From assembly GCF_030272615.1 (NCBI RefSeq), contig NC_081407.1, positions 440,663,213 to 440,727,212 on the forward strand: 64,000 nucleotides of DNA, in the 5' to 3' direction. Below are positions 32,367 through 43,140 of this stretch, piece by piece. The DNA is from Cryptomeria japonica (lineage: Eukaryota; Streptophyta; Pinopsida; Cupressales; Cupressaceae). The number at the start of each line of letters is the position of its first letter. Positions within the stretch are counted from its first letter, which is position 1. A program made the position numbers and the translations under genes. The notes beneath the pieces are model-generated. The model saw only the letters and a list, made by a program, of their open reading frames with translations. It was not told where the DNA came from and made no database searches.

Positions 32367-33899
32367 TCAGTGAGTACTAGATAGGGGTAGGACCCCTAAC
32401 TTACTTATGAGATACTCAAAAGTGTCCCTTGGCAGTGGCTTTGTGAAGATGTTTGCTATTTGTTCCTTTGTACTAACATATTCCAGCACAACTTTCTTTT
32501 CTTGAACTTCTTCTCTTAGATAATGATACTTTATAGAGATATGCTTTGTCTTAGAGTGCATTACCAGATTCTTTGAAATGTTAATAGCACTTGTATTATC
32601 ACAAAATATAGTTACTGGATCGGCAACAGTCTCATTCATACCTTCCAACAGTTGTTTGGTCCATGCTATATTGGTACAATTCAATGCTGTAGCGACATAT
32701 TCAGCTTTAGCTGTTGACTATGAAATGCATCCTTGTTTCTTGCTAAGCCAACTCACTAGTCTTTCTCCCAAAAAGAAAGCTCCACCTCTTGTGCTTTTCC
32801 TGTCATCAATATTTCCTGCCCAATTAGCATCAGTATAGACTTTTAAGTCAAAATCATTCCTCTTTTTATATAGTAAACCATAAACTTCAGTGCTTCTCAA
32901 GTATCTGAAAATTCTCTTGATTGCTATCATATGGGTTTCTTTGGGATCTGTAGAAAATCTTGCAGCTATACCTACTGTATGTGCTATATCAGGCCTGTTG
33001 TGAACTACATATTGCAACTTTCCAATCATAGATCAGTAAAGTGTCTCATCAATAGATGCAGATTCATCATTCTTTGATATTTTACAATTAGTAGTCATAG
33101 GAGTACTTACAGGTTTAGAATCCTCCATTCCAAATTTCTTCAAGATTTCCTTTATATACTTGGATTGACTAATGAAAATCTCATTTTTCATTTGCAGTAT
33201 TTGTAAACCTATAAAATACTTTATTTCACCGATTAATTACATCTCAAATTCTTTGCACATTTCATTTCCTAAGTTCTTGCATAAAGAATCATTTCCACAA
33301 AAAATAATATCATCAACAAATATGGCTGAAATTAGTATTCCATTATCCTCATCATTCTTCATATACATGTTGTTGTTTTCACTAGTCCTTATAAATCCAA
33401 TCTTTATTAAGTAAGAGTGCAACCTTTCATACCATGCTCTAGGTGCTTGCTTTAGGCCATATAAACTTTTGTTCAACTTGCATACCTGATCTTTATTCTT
33501 TTCTTCAATAAATCCTTCAGGCTGTTCAATATAGACTTCTTCTTCTAGTATACCATTCAAAAATGTAGATTTAACATCCATTTGATATACCTTGAAATTT
33601 TTGTAAGCAACATATGCCAACAATGTTCTCACTCCCTCAAGTCTTGCCACAGGTGCAAAAGTCTCACCATAGTCTATTCGTTCTTCTTGAGCATAACCTT
33701 TGCAAACTAGCCTTTCTTTATTTTGAATGACCTCACCTTTTTCATTTAGCTTATTTGTGAAAATCCACTTTGTACCGATTACATTTTTCTCTTTTGGTCT
33801 TGGGACTAGTGTCCGTGTTTCATCTTTCTTGATTTGTTCAATCTCTTCTATTATAGCATTCACCCAATCTTCATTACTTAATGCCTCTTCTACTATCAT
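32367..33899 (-). pseudogene. Copia reverse transcriptase and RNase H
   Basis: A single frame from 33899 to 32367. Reverse transcriptase motifs include [28 protein letters not shown] and the catalytic FVDDIIF (usually YVDD in this family). RNase H shows VYTDANWAGNIDDRKST, then FCDNTSAINISKN and KTKHISIKYHYLRE. Stops interrupt at 33237 (TAA), 33033 (TGA) and 32718 (TAG). The end, PLSSTH, is a normal Copia C-terminus. These domains copy the element RNA into DNA and remove the RNA strand. Length is normal for the family. Confidence 0.95.
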
Positions 33900-33929
33900 C
33901 GGTTCAAACTCGGATATCAGACATGTGTT

Positions 33930-34946
33930 CTATCTCAGTTTGTTCCTTGTCATCACCAGATCATCATTATCTCCTATAATCTGAGTTGATGCATGATTTC
34001 TTCTAACATATTTTGCTAATATAGGCTTGGTAGGCTCTATATGATCTTCTTCATCACTTAGTAATTGAGTATTTTCTTCATCGGGTTTCTTGGTAGGACT
34101 TCTCGGTTGTACATATACAAACTCTTCATAATCCTCTGGTTCTTTGGAATTTCCTTCATCATTCCTTTCTGCAAATTCGTCAATTTTCACATTTGCACTT
34201 TCCACTATTTTGTTAGATGATTTGATCAGACATTTAAATGCTTTACTTCTAGAAGAATAACCAAGAAATGTTCCCTCCTCACTTTTCTGATCAAATTTTC
34301 CATTTCTATCATCTTTGTGAACGTAACATCTACTTCCAAATATTTTAAAATAACTTACATTTGGTTTCTTGTCATACCAGATTTCATACGGTGTCTTCAT
34401 AGTTCCTTTCTTCATTTGTACTCGGTTCAGAGTGTATATTGCAGTGCTTATTGGTTCTCTCCAAAATATTTGAGGTACTCTCTTTTCTATCACCAAGGTT
34501 CTAGCACAATCTACAATTGATTTGTTTCTTCTTTCAGCTATCCCATTTTGTTGTGCTGTTCTCAGTGCAAACACTTGTCTCTTTATACTATGATCATTGC
34601 AGAATAAGTTAAATTCATCTGAAATGAACTCTCCTCCTCTATCAGATCTTAGACATTTCAACTGTCTTCCTGTTTCATTTTCAACTCTTGCCTTATACCA
34701 TTTGAACATCTGAAAGGCTTCTGATTTCTCTTTTAAAAACATAACTGACATCATCCTTGAGTAATCATCCACAAATAATATGAAGTATTTATCATCATAA
34801 TAACTTTGAAATTTCATAGGACCACAAAGATCAGTGTGCACACAATCTAAAATTCCTTTAGAAGTGTAAGACTTACTTGTAAAGCTTGATTTTGCCATCT
34901 TACCCATCTGGCATCCTTGGCATATTGCATTCACAGGTTTTTCCAA
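33930..34946 (-). pseudogene. Copia integrase
   Basis: Starts in the zinc-binding end of the domain (ICQGCQMGKMAKSSF). The catalytic acidic triad is visible as HTDLCGP, FVDDYSRMM and NGIAERRNKS. The C-terminal part has the typical YEIWYDKKPNVSYFKIFGS and EGTFLGYSSRSKAFK blocks. A TAG at 33930, probably from CAG, separates it from the reverse transcriptase, which continues in the same frame. Integrase inserts the DNA copy and makes the 5-bp duplication. Confidence 0.95.
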
Positions 34947-35170
34947 GCTCGATAGACCTCTTACTCAGTGCTTCTTACTTATTTGATCAGGTTATCAAAA
35001 TTTACATGACAAAACCTTTTATGTCATAACCAGGTATCTTCTATTTTTTCATACAGACAATCATTCCAAGTTAAGTCAAGATGAAATGTATTACCTCTTG
35101 TTTGAGTCTTGGTAGCAACCAACTTTCCATGTTTGTCATAAACTTTGACAATTCTTTTCTGAAATTATAT

Positions 35171-35482
35171 TCAGTATCCTGTATTGTTTAGCTGTGCTAC
35201 ACTCAACAAATTGTATTTCAGACCTTCAACCCAATATACATCATCACATTTAGCATTGTCAAGAAGTGGGATAGAACCTTTACCTTTCACAGGACATGCT
35301 GCATCATTATCGAATCTTACATAACCTCCATCATAATCTTCTAATTTAACAAACTTGTGTTTATCACCTATCATGTGATGTGAGCATCCACTATCTATGA
35401 TCCAAGAATCATTATTATTTATGTGTGATATTAAGGCTTTTTCTTCATACCTTTCTTCATCTAATCCATCTTTCATAGCCAC
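35171..35482 (-). pseudogene. Copia protease
   Basis: WIIDSGCSHHMIGDKHKF carries the aspartic protease active site, here DSG. VRFDNDAACPVKGKGSI follows, as in the family. The frame is the same as gag. A TGA at 35171 ends it, and a frameshift before 34946 separates it from integrase. Confidence 0.92.
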
Positions 35483-35617
35483 ATATACAACTTCCTCTAT
35501 CTCAGTCCCATCAGATTTTTCATCATTGGATTCCTCATCAGCTACTAGGCATGTCTTTCTATCTCTCCTTCTAAAGTCACGGTGCCCTCTGTATTGGTTG
35601 TCTTTCTATCTGTCATC

Positions 35618-36562
35618 TTAGTATTCTCTCTTTTCACTAGATTCTTTGTCAGGACAGTTAGAAGCCATATGTCCAATTTTATCACAGTTAAAACATTTCA
35701 AAGGTAACTTTCCTTTATACTTACCTTTGCCTCTCAGTAACCTTCTGGCCAATAATGCTTCAAACTCTTCTTTCTTTCTGATTTCCTGATATAGTTTGTG
35801 TACTTCTTCCATGTTTTTGTGAAATCTCTCACTTGCTCCACTATGATTTCCTTCAGCATACTTATACATTCTATCATTGTAATCATTAGATTCACCAAGA
35901 TGAAAAGAACTGAATGCAGATTCAACTTTGTTTACCGAAGACCCACTGTTATCAAAATTACTCAACTCAAAAGCATGTAGCTTACCGATAGTAGCATCCA
36001 AAGAGACTGACATGTTTGGTACAAACCTTAATTCATTAATTGTAGAGACTCGAATGGCATAAGAAGGTAGAAGTGTTCTCAACAACTTACTTGTTACATC
36101 CTTTTCTTCAATAGTTCCTCCTACTCCTTTGATTTGATTGACAGTTTCCTTTAACCTTGTACTGTATTGGATTATGTTCTCACCTTCATTCATTCTCATG
36201 GATTCAAGTTGTCCTCTTAGACTATCTACTTTTTCTCTTTGAACATGTTCATCACTACCATACACAGATATAAGCTTATTCCACATAGCTTTGGCATCAT
36301 TACAACCTTCTTGATCATTAAACTCTGAGTCGATCAATGCTGATGTTATTTCAATCATTTCTTGAATATGTTCTTTCTTTGCCTTTATCTCTTCCATTGC
36401 CACCAGGTAGGTGCTAGGTGCAATGTAATCATTCTCTAGATAATATGTTGCATATTCTCCAATTCCTGATAAGTGCAGCTTCATCCTTTTCTGCCATGTG
36501 GAGAAACTTGACTTGTTCAACTTTGGTGCATCGCTTTTATACATCATTGGATCTTGCCTCAA
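35618..36562 (-). pseudogene. Copia gag
   Basis: 314 codons with the Copia Gag core (LNKSSFSTWQKRMKLHL near residue 15, then AKAMWNKLISVYGS and RLKETVNQIKG) and one zinc knuckle, CFNCDKIGHMASNC, near residue 297. It starts about 30 bases from the primer site. It ends at a TAA at 35618, but the same frame continues through a TAG at 35606 into protease, so gag and protease were originally fused. Confidence 0.93.
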
Positions 36563-36589
36563 GTTCCTTTAAACTTTTCTTTTAGAGTT

Positions 36590-36604
36590 CTAGATTTCAT
36601 ACCA
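36590..36604 (-). promoter_or_regulatory. Primer-binding site of the Copia element, degraded
   Basis: The minus strand reads TGGTATGAAATC, 2 bases inside the LTR. Only the first six bases match the initiator-Met site TGGTATCAGAGC. Confidence 0.7.
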
Positions 36605-36606
36605 AT

Positions 36607-38109
36607 TGTTAATTAGATGAGAGGGTGGGGGGGGGGGGGTGAATTAGATAAACTTACAATTCAGAATATTCTTCAGATTTAACCTTGGTAGAACTTACTT
36701 GATATGCAACCATGACACTAAATCATTCAAACTCATAAACTGATAATCTTGAAACATCAAAACACATTTAACACTAGATTTCAAGTGGAAACCCAAGTAG
36801 GGAAAAACCACTGTGGGATTTCAGACCCACTAAAAATATACTCTTCTAGAGTATGCTTGGTTAAAAGCCAATCTTGTTAAAGATTACATAAACACATTGC
36901 TAGATGTGACCCGGTCAAGGGATTTCCCTTAAATATATTAGAATCTTGCACTTTGCTAGAAGTGACCTTGTCAAAGGATTTCAAACACTCATTTAGAATG
37001 TTACCTTGCTAGAGGATTTACAAATAAGACTGTTAGGTCCACTCAGTTAAGAGATTTCCTCTCACTTACAAAAATAAATAAGAAAAATAAAATATATCTG
37101 CAACTTCACATCTAAAATGTTAAAGCAGACTCTATGTGCTTAAAATAATCTTGTCATAAGACTTATCTTCCTCCTTTCTGGGCTCTTCAATCTGTTCTTC
37201 AATCAAATCTTCAATCTTCTGTACTTGGTAATCACCTGTGCAGTATCACTGCTCTTCTATTTGCCCGCACACATTGTTTATCAACTTTTCCTTATTTATA
37301 AGCAATTCCTAACCGCTTAATCTCCTTAATCACATTTCCCATGATTAATCTTAGCCATCAGATCTTCAAACTTGAATAGGTTCATTGAATCCTTCAAACT
37401 AGAAAATGTTTTATCTTGCCTTGAATCTTGTATTCCTTCCTTGGTACTTGTGCTCGGTTATGACCGTTCAATCTGTGCTATAGACCTAACTCTTGAATTT
37501 TCATTGCCGTTGATCCTTAACAAACTTCTTGCACGACACTCCAATCTTCTATAGATCTCTAGCTCATTGGCATCCTTCATTTAATAATGTATTTATTCAT
37601 CCAATGCATTTTGTTACTGCTCGATTGATACTTGGTAAATACTGAAATTTACTCGGTAACTTCTTTCTTCTTTAACCGACATCGCTAACCTTAGTGTTTA
37701 CCGACTAGCTCCTTGCTCAGTAAAATAGAACAGTATCAAACCTTTGCTCATTCTGTTGCATGAAATCATTTCTCCTTATTCAATCTTCAAATACACATAT
37801 ATAGGATATCAAAACAATCAAAATAACATAATCTCATCACTGTCTAACTCGGTAATAGTTGCCCATTGAATAACTTATTACTCCCCTTCATTTTCACATT
37901 CTTTCTGTGTCACTTATTGACATCTTTATACTCATCAAAACATACTCTTTAAGATGTGGTAACATCATACTAAATCAGAAAATCAATTGCTTGACATCAA
38001 TGACAAAATAATATCAATAAGACAGTAATCAACCTTTATCAATTATATCATCAATCTCCAACAACCTTCTCAATATCCTGATACCAACAAACTTATTGTA
38101 ATGCCAACA
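36607..38109 (-). repeat. 5' LTR of the Copia element
   Basis: 1,503 bp, colinear with 30521-32022. It has a G13 run at 36627-36639. TATA-like TATAAATA is at 37293-37300 on the minus strand. Confidence 0.95.
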
Positions 38110-38114
38110 AGGGC
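38110..38114. repeat. Target-site duplication of the Copia element, right copy
   Basis: agggc, matching 30516-30520. Confidence 0.93.
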
Positions 38115-39620
38115 TGCAAATAGAATTGGCCACCTTGTGAAGAATGGGAGAAGAATAGATAATGAGGATGAAATAAGTGGAGCTGTAGTTGAGTTCTTTG
38201 TTGATATTATGAATAAAGATACTTTATTAGACCCAAAATCTTAAGATATGCTAGTTGGTATCATACCTAAAGTCCTATATGATAACCAAAATCATAATTT
38301 GGTTGCTATTCCATCAAAGGAGGAAATTAGAAGTGCTGTATTTTCATTTGATGGTAGTAAATCTTGTGGCCCTTACAACTTTCCTATGTTATTCTTTCAG
38401 CACTTTTGGGAAGTTGTGGAGAAAGATGTGTCCAATGCTGTGAAAGAGTTTTTCGGAGCTAGATCCCTGCTAAAGGAACTGAATGCAACCTTTGTTGTCC
38501 TTATTCCTAAGAAGTAGGGGGCTGATTCTCTGGATGCTTTTAGGCCTATTAGCTTGTGCAATTCTTTCCAAAATTATTTCCAAGGATCTTACTTTGAGGC
38601 TACTGAAGATTCCTCCTCTTCTGATTTCACCTCAATAGAATGGCTTTGTGCCAGGGAGATAGATTCTTAACTCTATCATCACTGTTCATGAAAATATCCA
38701 TTCACTTTTGGAGGCAAAGTCTAAAGGCTTTTTGCTGAAATTGGACATTGCTAAGGCTTATGATAGGGTGGATTGGTGCTTTTTAAAAAAACTTCTTCAA
38801 GCTTTTGGTGTTTCTAGTAAGGTCATCAGTCTGATTTGGCAGCTTATATCCACCACTTCAACTGCAGTTATTGTCAATAGATCGCCCTCTCATTTCTTCA
38901 AAACTTCAAGGGGACTAAGGTAGGGTGATCCTATATCGCCAATTTTGTGCACTATAATGGTTGAAAGTTTGGGAAGACTCATTCATAAAAAGGTGGTGGA
39001 AGGATCTTTGAAAGGCCTCATGCCATCCTCAGCCAATTTGGTCTTCTCTCATCAACAATTTTTTGATGATACTATTTTAATCGGAAGCTCCTTTGTTGGG
39101 GAAGCCAAAGTCATTAGATCGATTCTCTTCCTTTAGGAAAAGGCTTCACAATAGATGGTTAATAGAACCAAGAGTTTTATCTACTTCATTAATACTCCTA
39201 AGCAATGTCAAATGAACATTGCTAACATTCTTGGTTGCATCTTAGGTAAGCTCCACTCAACTTACCTGGGTCTCCCTTTGGGATCTAAACCTTTTGATTC
39301 CCTTTGGCTCTCTTTCATTGATTGATTTAATAGGAAGTTGACTATGTGGAAAGGCACCCTTTTGAGTCAGGCTAGTAAAATTTAGTTGCTGAAAGCTACA
39401 GTTCATAACCTCCCAGTGTATGCCCTCAGTTTGTTCAAGATTCCCTCTAAATTTGCTGAAATTATTGAAAAAATTCAGAAAAGATTCCTTTGATGTAGGG
39501 TTGAGGAAAAAAATCCCTCTGGTTTCCTGGGAGAATGTCTATAAGCCAAGGAGATATGGTGGACTAGGAATTAGAAGAATTAAAACTTTTAACAATGCTC
39601 TTTTGGCTAAATAGGTCTAG
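38115..39620 (+). pseudogene. LINE ORF2 reverse transcriptase domain
   Basis: EEIRSAVFSFDGSKSCGPYN, then FVVLIPKK, LDIAKAYDRVDW and the region QGDPISPIL (its Gln now TAG) follow in family order. The catalytic box reads FFDDTIL where plant LINEs have FADDT; the two Asp are kept. The thumb region LPLGSKPF and MWKGTLLSQA are visible near 39270-39370. Stops occur at 38515, 38921, 39135 and elsewhere. The enzyme would copy LINE RNA at nicked target DNA. Confidence 0.9.
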
Positions 39621-39689
39621 AGATCTTATGATAGTAGAAGGGAATGTAACACATTATGGCACAATAAATACCTCTCTAATGTTTATTCT

Positions 39690-41192
39690 TTGCAGGATTT
39701 TTGAGTTCTTCTTATATCCCTGCCTGGTCTCATCTCTGGAACAATATCCTCAAGGCTAGGGAAGTGGCTAGTTGGGGAGCCTATTGGAAGCTGGGGAATG
39801 ACAAAAGTATCCAATTTTGGGATGATTTCTGGATCGGGAATCATTCATTTGCTTTTGATCCAACATTGGGATCTTTAAGGGATATTTGTGTGGCATCTTT
39901 TGGCTTAATGGTGGCTGACTATTGGAAGGAGGGTAAGTGGGTGAATCTTTCTGTTGTTAGTCCTTCTTTAAATCATTTGTAACTTTCCCTAAACTCTTTT
40001 GGTTTGGATGGTGTGGAAGATGAGCTTATTTGGAAATTCACTCCTAATGGGAAGTTTTTTGTTGCTTCTGTGGATTGTTGTAAGGAACCTCATGTCTCTT
40101 AGTGTTATAAGGTGTGGATCAAGGAGCTCTCCCCTAAGGTCAATATGTTTTTTTGGCTCCTCTTTCTTAATAAAATCTTAACAATAGACAATCTTGTTAA
40201 GAGAGGCTTTTCTATCCCAAATAGATGCTACTTGTGCATGATAGATGTTGAATCTGTTGATCATATGTTTTTACATTTCTTTTATACTTCTGAGATTTGG
40301 GGATTGGTGCTTTAGAAATGGGGTCTTTTCTGGACTCTCCCAGGGGCCATAAAGGAGTTCATTCACCAATGGAACCCGCCCTCAAGAAATATTCTCTTGA
40401 AAAAGCTATGGTCCTTTGTGTTTCCTCACATGGTGTGGGGTTTATGGAAAGAAGGCAATAATCATATCTTCAGGAATATCCATCTCCCTCCTAATATTAT
40501 TTTCAAGAAAATCTTTAGAGCCATCTCTAACAATCTCTCGACTATTAGCTCCAATGTTATTTTTGAAAGTAGAATCCTTAAGAAGTATGAAGCCAATGTT
40601 GTCAAGGATTGGGATTTTGGTCATCTTCTTCAAATGGTCAAACCTAAGGTCGATCGTAGGGACAACATTAGTTGGAATTTTCCACCCCAAGGATGGGTGA
40701 AAATCAGTTTTGATGGTGTGGCTAGAGGGAACCTTGGTCAAGTTGGCTGTGGGTGGGTGCTACGGGATCACTATGGCAACTTCATTTCTGCTATTTCTCT
40801 TCCTCTTGGAAAATAGACTAATAATGTCACTGAAGCTATAGGATCCTATCACAGCTTAAAAATTGCTAAACAAAACAACTTGGGGGGACTCAAAGAATAT
40901 TATCAATCACTTAAAGGGAAAATCTACTCCGGCTTGGAATGTTGATATATGGATGAATAAGACAAAATATATTATTAAAACCTTTGATAGATACATTATT
41001 TTTCATGTATACAGACAAGCTAATGTGGCAACTGACTTCCTTGCCAATAGAGGAGTGATGTGTAAGGAATACCTTAGTTGGACCCAAGGTGATAGACTAG
41101 ACTCAGAATTTACTATGCATTTGTTCCACGAGCGAAGTCAGGGGAGTAAATTTAATGATAACTCATGCCATAATGACTCTGAGTGTTTCTAG
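39690..41192 (+). pseudogene. LINE ORF2 C-terminal region with RNase H domain
   Basis: Near 39760-39845 the connector motif WGAYWKLGNDKSIQFWDDFW appears. A zinc-binding-like block (CYLCMIDVESVDHMFLHF) is near 40227-40280. An RNase H domain begins VKISFDGVARGNLGQVGCGW near 40697, with GWVLRD and later VTEAIGSYHSLK supplying the acidic residues. An acquired RNase H of this type is a feature of many plant L1 elements. Several stops and shifts interrupt it. Confidence 0.85.
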
Positions 41193-41353
41193 AGTTATTG
41201 ATACTTTCCTCATTGAGACAGGTGGCTAGAGAGGACATAAGAATCAATGCGAACTTATTTCGCATGCTTTGTGGGTGATTTTAAACATTTTCTGGAGTTT
41301 AACTTTCACTCTAAAAATTATTTGTAGTGAGTTTGATAGAGAGAAAGTTAGAA

Positions 41354-42937
41354 TGGGTGGTGCGAGAAAAAGAATTGAGTCACCTAGCTATGTGAAGTTG
41401 AAGAATGAAAAGAAGCTATGGCGGATTTTGGAGAAAGGGGGGTTTACTCCCTACATTAAAAGGCTACAAGGGTGTAATCAGAACATCACAAACTATTTTT
41501 CTCAGAACTAGAAGGATGGAATGATTGTTCTTCATGGTCAGAAGGTCTTGGTTGATGGAGCCCTTATAGCATAGGTCACATAGTTATCTATGGAGGGTAT
41601 GAAGTATTACAGAGGCAAAGTGTATACTAAGAAAGTTGTGCATAATTTCCCCAAGAAGGAGGCGGACCGGGCCAAAATTGTTAAAAAACATGACCAATTA
41701 CTATGACATTGTGGTCATTAAGTCTTTTTGGTAGAAGCTCCTTAAGGTAATCATGAATTACCTTACTTTGGATGGTCGTTATAGTAGGGTATATGGTCAT
41801 CACTCTGTTATATTGAATCATTTCCACCATGATGTGAAGATGTGTTTCCCTTTCTATCTTGTGTCTACTCTTAGGGTTAATTTTAGTGACCACCGCAAGA
41901 ACCCTTCCAAGTTTCCTATCTTGCATGAAGGCCTACTGGTCCTTATTGATTCCCATTTCCGTGCTCTTCCTCCCCCTGATGTTAATATCCACATTGCTTT
42001 TGAGAATGAAGATACTAGTGTGAGTGAGTCTAACAATGAAGCTTTTGGGTTTGGGTCTGAAGGGAATTCCCCCCCATGAAAAATGCTAAAATAGAAAAAC
42101 CCTTGAGTTCTAAACCTAAGGTGAGGAAGGGTATAAATGAGCAAAAGAACATTGTTATTTCCTCCTCCTCTACTTCTTCTGAGAATAGATCCCCCTCTTC
42201 TAGAGAGAAGGAAGAATATGGTAAGGACCTTGAGTGCCCTAATGTCATGACCTCTCCTTCATCTAATAAGGAGAATGGTAATGTGGGTGTGGTTGGAATT
42301 GAAGACCTTCATCTCAAGAGTGTTGAGCTTAACGATAAGAGGGAGGATTTTGATAATGTGTTGGGCATGGCTTGTGAACATGCTATTAACACTTTTAGCA
42401 TGTTTAAATGGTTGTACCATGAACTAAAGGAGATAAGGATCAACCAAAGAGCCATGGGAAGAAAAATGGAAGCGATCCTTGTTGTTTCTACTCAAGGTAA
42501 TCAAAACAATGTGGGGAATTGGACAGAGGATGAGACAAATTCAGTTATGGACTGCATGAAGAAGAAGATGGGTGAAGGGGTTGATCAGTTGAAGAAAAGG
42601 CTAGAGGATCGCATTACCCATGTTGAGGAAGGCTACAACAAGATCCAGGACACCCTCAAAACTATAATGGCAAGCAGTCACAAAATTGTCAAGTAGTTTG
42701 TAGTTGTTATGAATACTATGGTGAATAGTCTAGAGCAATAGGATAGGGCTATTTTCATTATTGGGGATGATTCTGAGGTGACTTAGGGTGGAGAAGGACC
42801 CTGCAAAAGGACCTATGGGAATATGAAGAAAAAGGCGGCTATTCAGAATGTGGATTATAAAGCTATGAAGACTGTTACTGATACAATGAATGTCCTTGAG
42901 GTTGAGGTCGTTGAGATCCTCAAAAGCCTTATGTAAC
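41354..42937 (+). pseudogene. Third ORF of the LINE, unknown protein of about 520 codons
   Basis: The frame starts MGGARKRIESPSYVKLKNEK. It shifts near 41690 and again near 42075, with stops including 41509. Two blocks look like folded protein: LWRILEKGGFTPYIKRLQG near 41418-41475, and YLTLDGRYSRVYGHHSVILN near 41759-41818. The second half (42076-42696) is Ser/Lys/Glu-rich then helical (MKKKMGEGVDQLKKRLEDR), probably coiled coil. I recognise no enzyme. It lies between the RNase H domain and the 3' end typical of plant LINEs, in the same orientation, so I infer it belongs to the element. An independent older insertion is the alternative. Confidence 0.55.
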
Positions 42938-43140
42938 TGGGTCTGTGTTGTTTTCTAGTTGTTGGTTCTGTTTGTGTCTGGGTTAGGTTTCCTTGCTGTC
43001 TTTTTGTGCCCAGTTGGGCTTTTACTATCTCTTTGGCTGCTATTTCTAATTCTTTTCCATGCAGCCAATTTTGTTTTGGATGTTAATCTCTGATTCTATT
43101 CCTCTTAGAATCATTTTGTAAAGGGTTTCGGGGTCCCTTC
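42938..43140 (+). other. 3' untranslated region of the LINE
   Basis: T/G-rich with repeated gttggttctgtt-like words, then TTTTGTAAAGGGTTTCGGGG, a sequence style seen at plant LINE 3' ends. A clear poly(A) tail is not present; the end near 43140-43190 is approximate. Confidence 0.5.

Larger units (their letters stand above)
30521..38109 (-). mobile_element. Complete Ty1/Copia LTR retrotransposon, coding region decayed
   Basis: LTRs of about 1.5 kb (30521-32022 and 36607-38109) are flanked by the 5-bp duplication agggc. On the minus strand the order is LTR, primer site, gag, protease, integrase, reverse transcriptase, RNase H, polypurine tract, LTR, which is the Copia order. The coding region needs one frameshift (about 34960-35160) and reads through roughly ten stops. 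It sits in the LINE between endonuclease and reverse transcriptase. Confidence 0.97.
28480..43140 (+). mobile_element. Decayed L1-type LINE, split by a Copia insertion
   Basis: Recognisable parts occur in LINE order on the plus strand. They are a zinc-knuckle ORF1 tail (28500), an apurinic-type endonuclease (29396), then after the Copia element a reverse transcriptase (38248-39615), a cysteine-free connector (39700) and an RNase H domain (40670). A third ORF (41354) and a T/G-rich 3' untranslated region ending near 43140 follow. Without the 7.6-kb Copia element and one target duplication the LINE is about 7.1 kb. The 5' end is unclear, and many stops and frameshifts show it is old. Confidence 0.85.

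Noticed and set aside
41854-42248. Minus-strand frames of 96 and 72 codons
   Set aside because: Antisense to the LINE third ORF. Their composition is what reverse reading of Ser/Glu-rich sequence gives.
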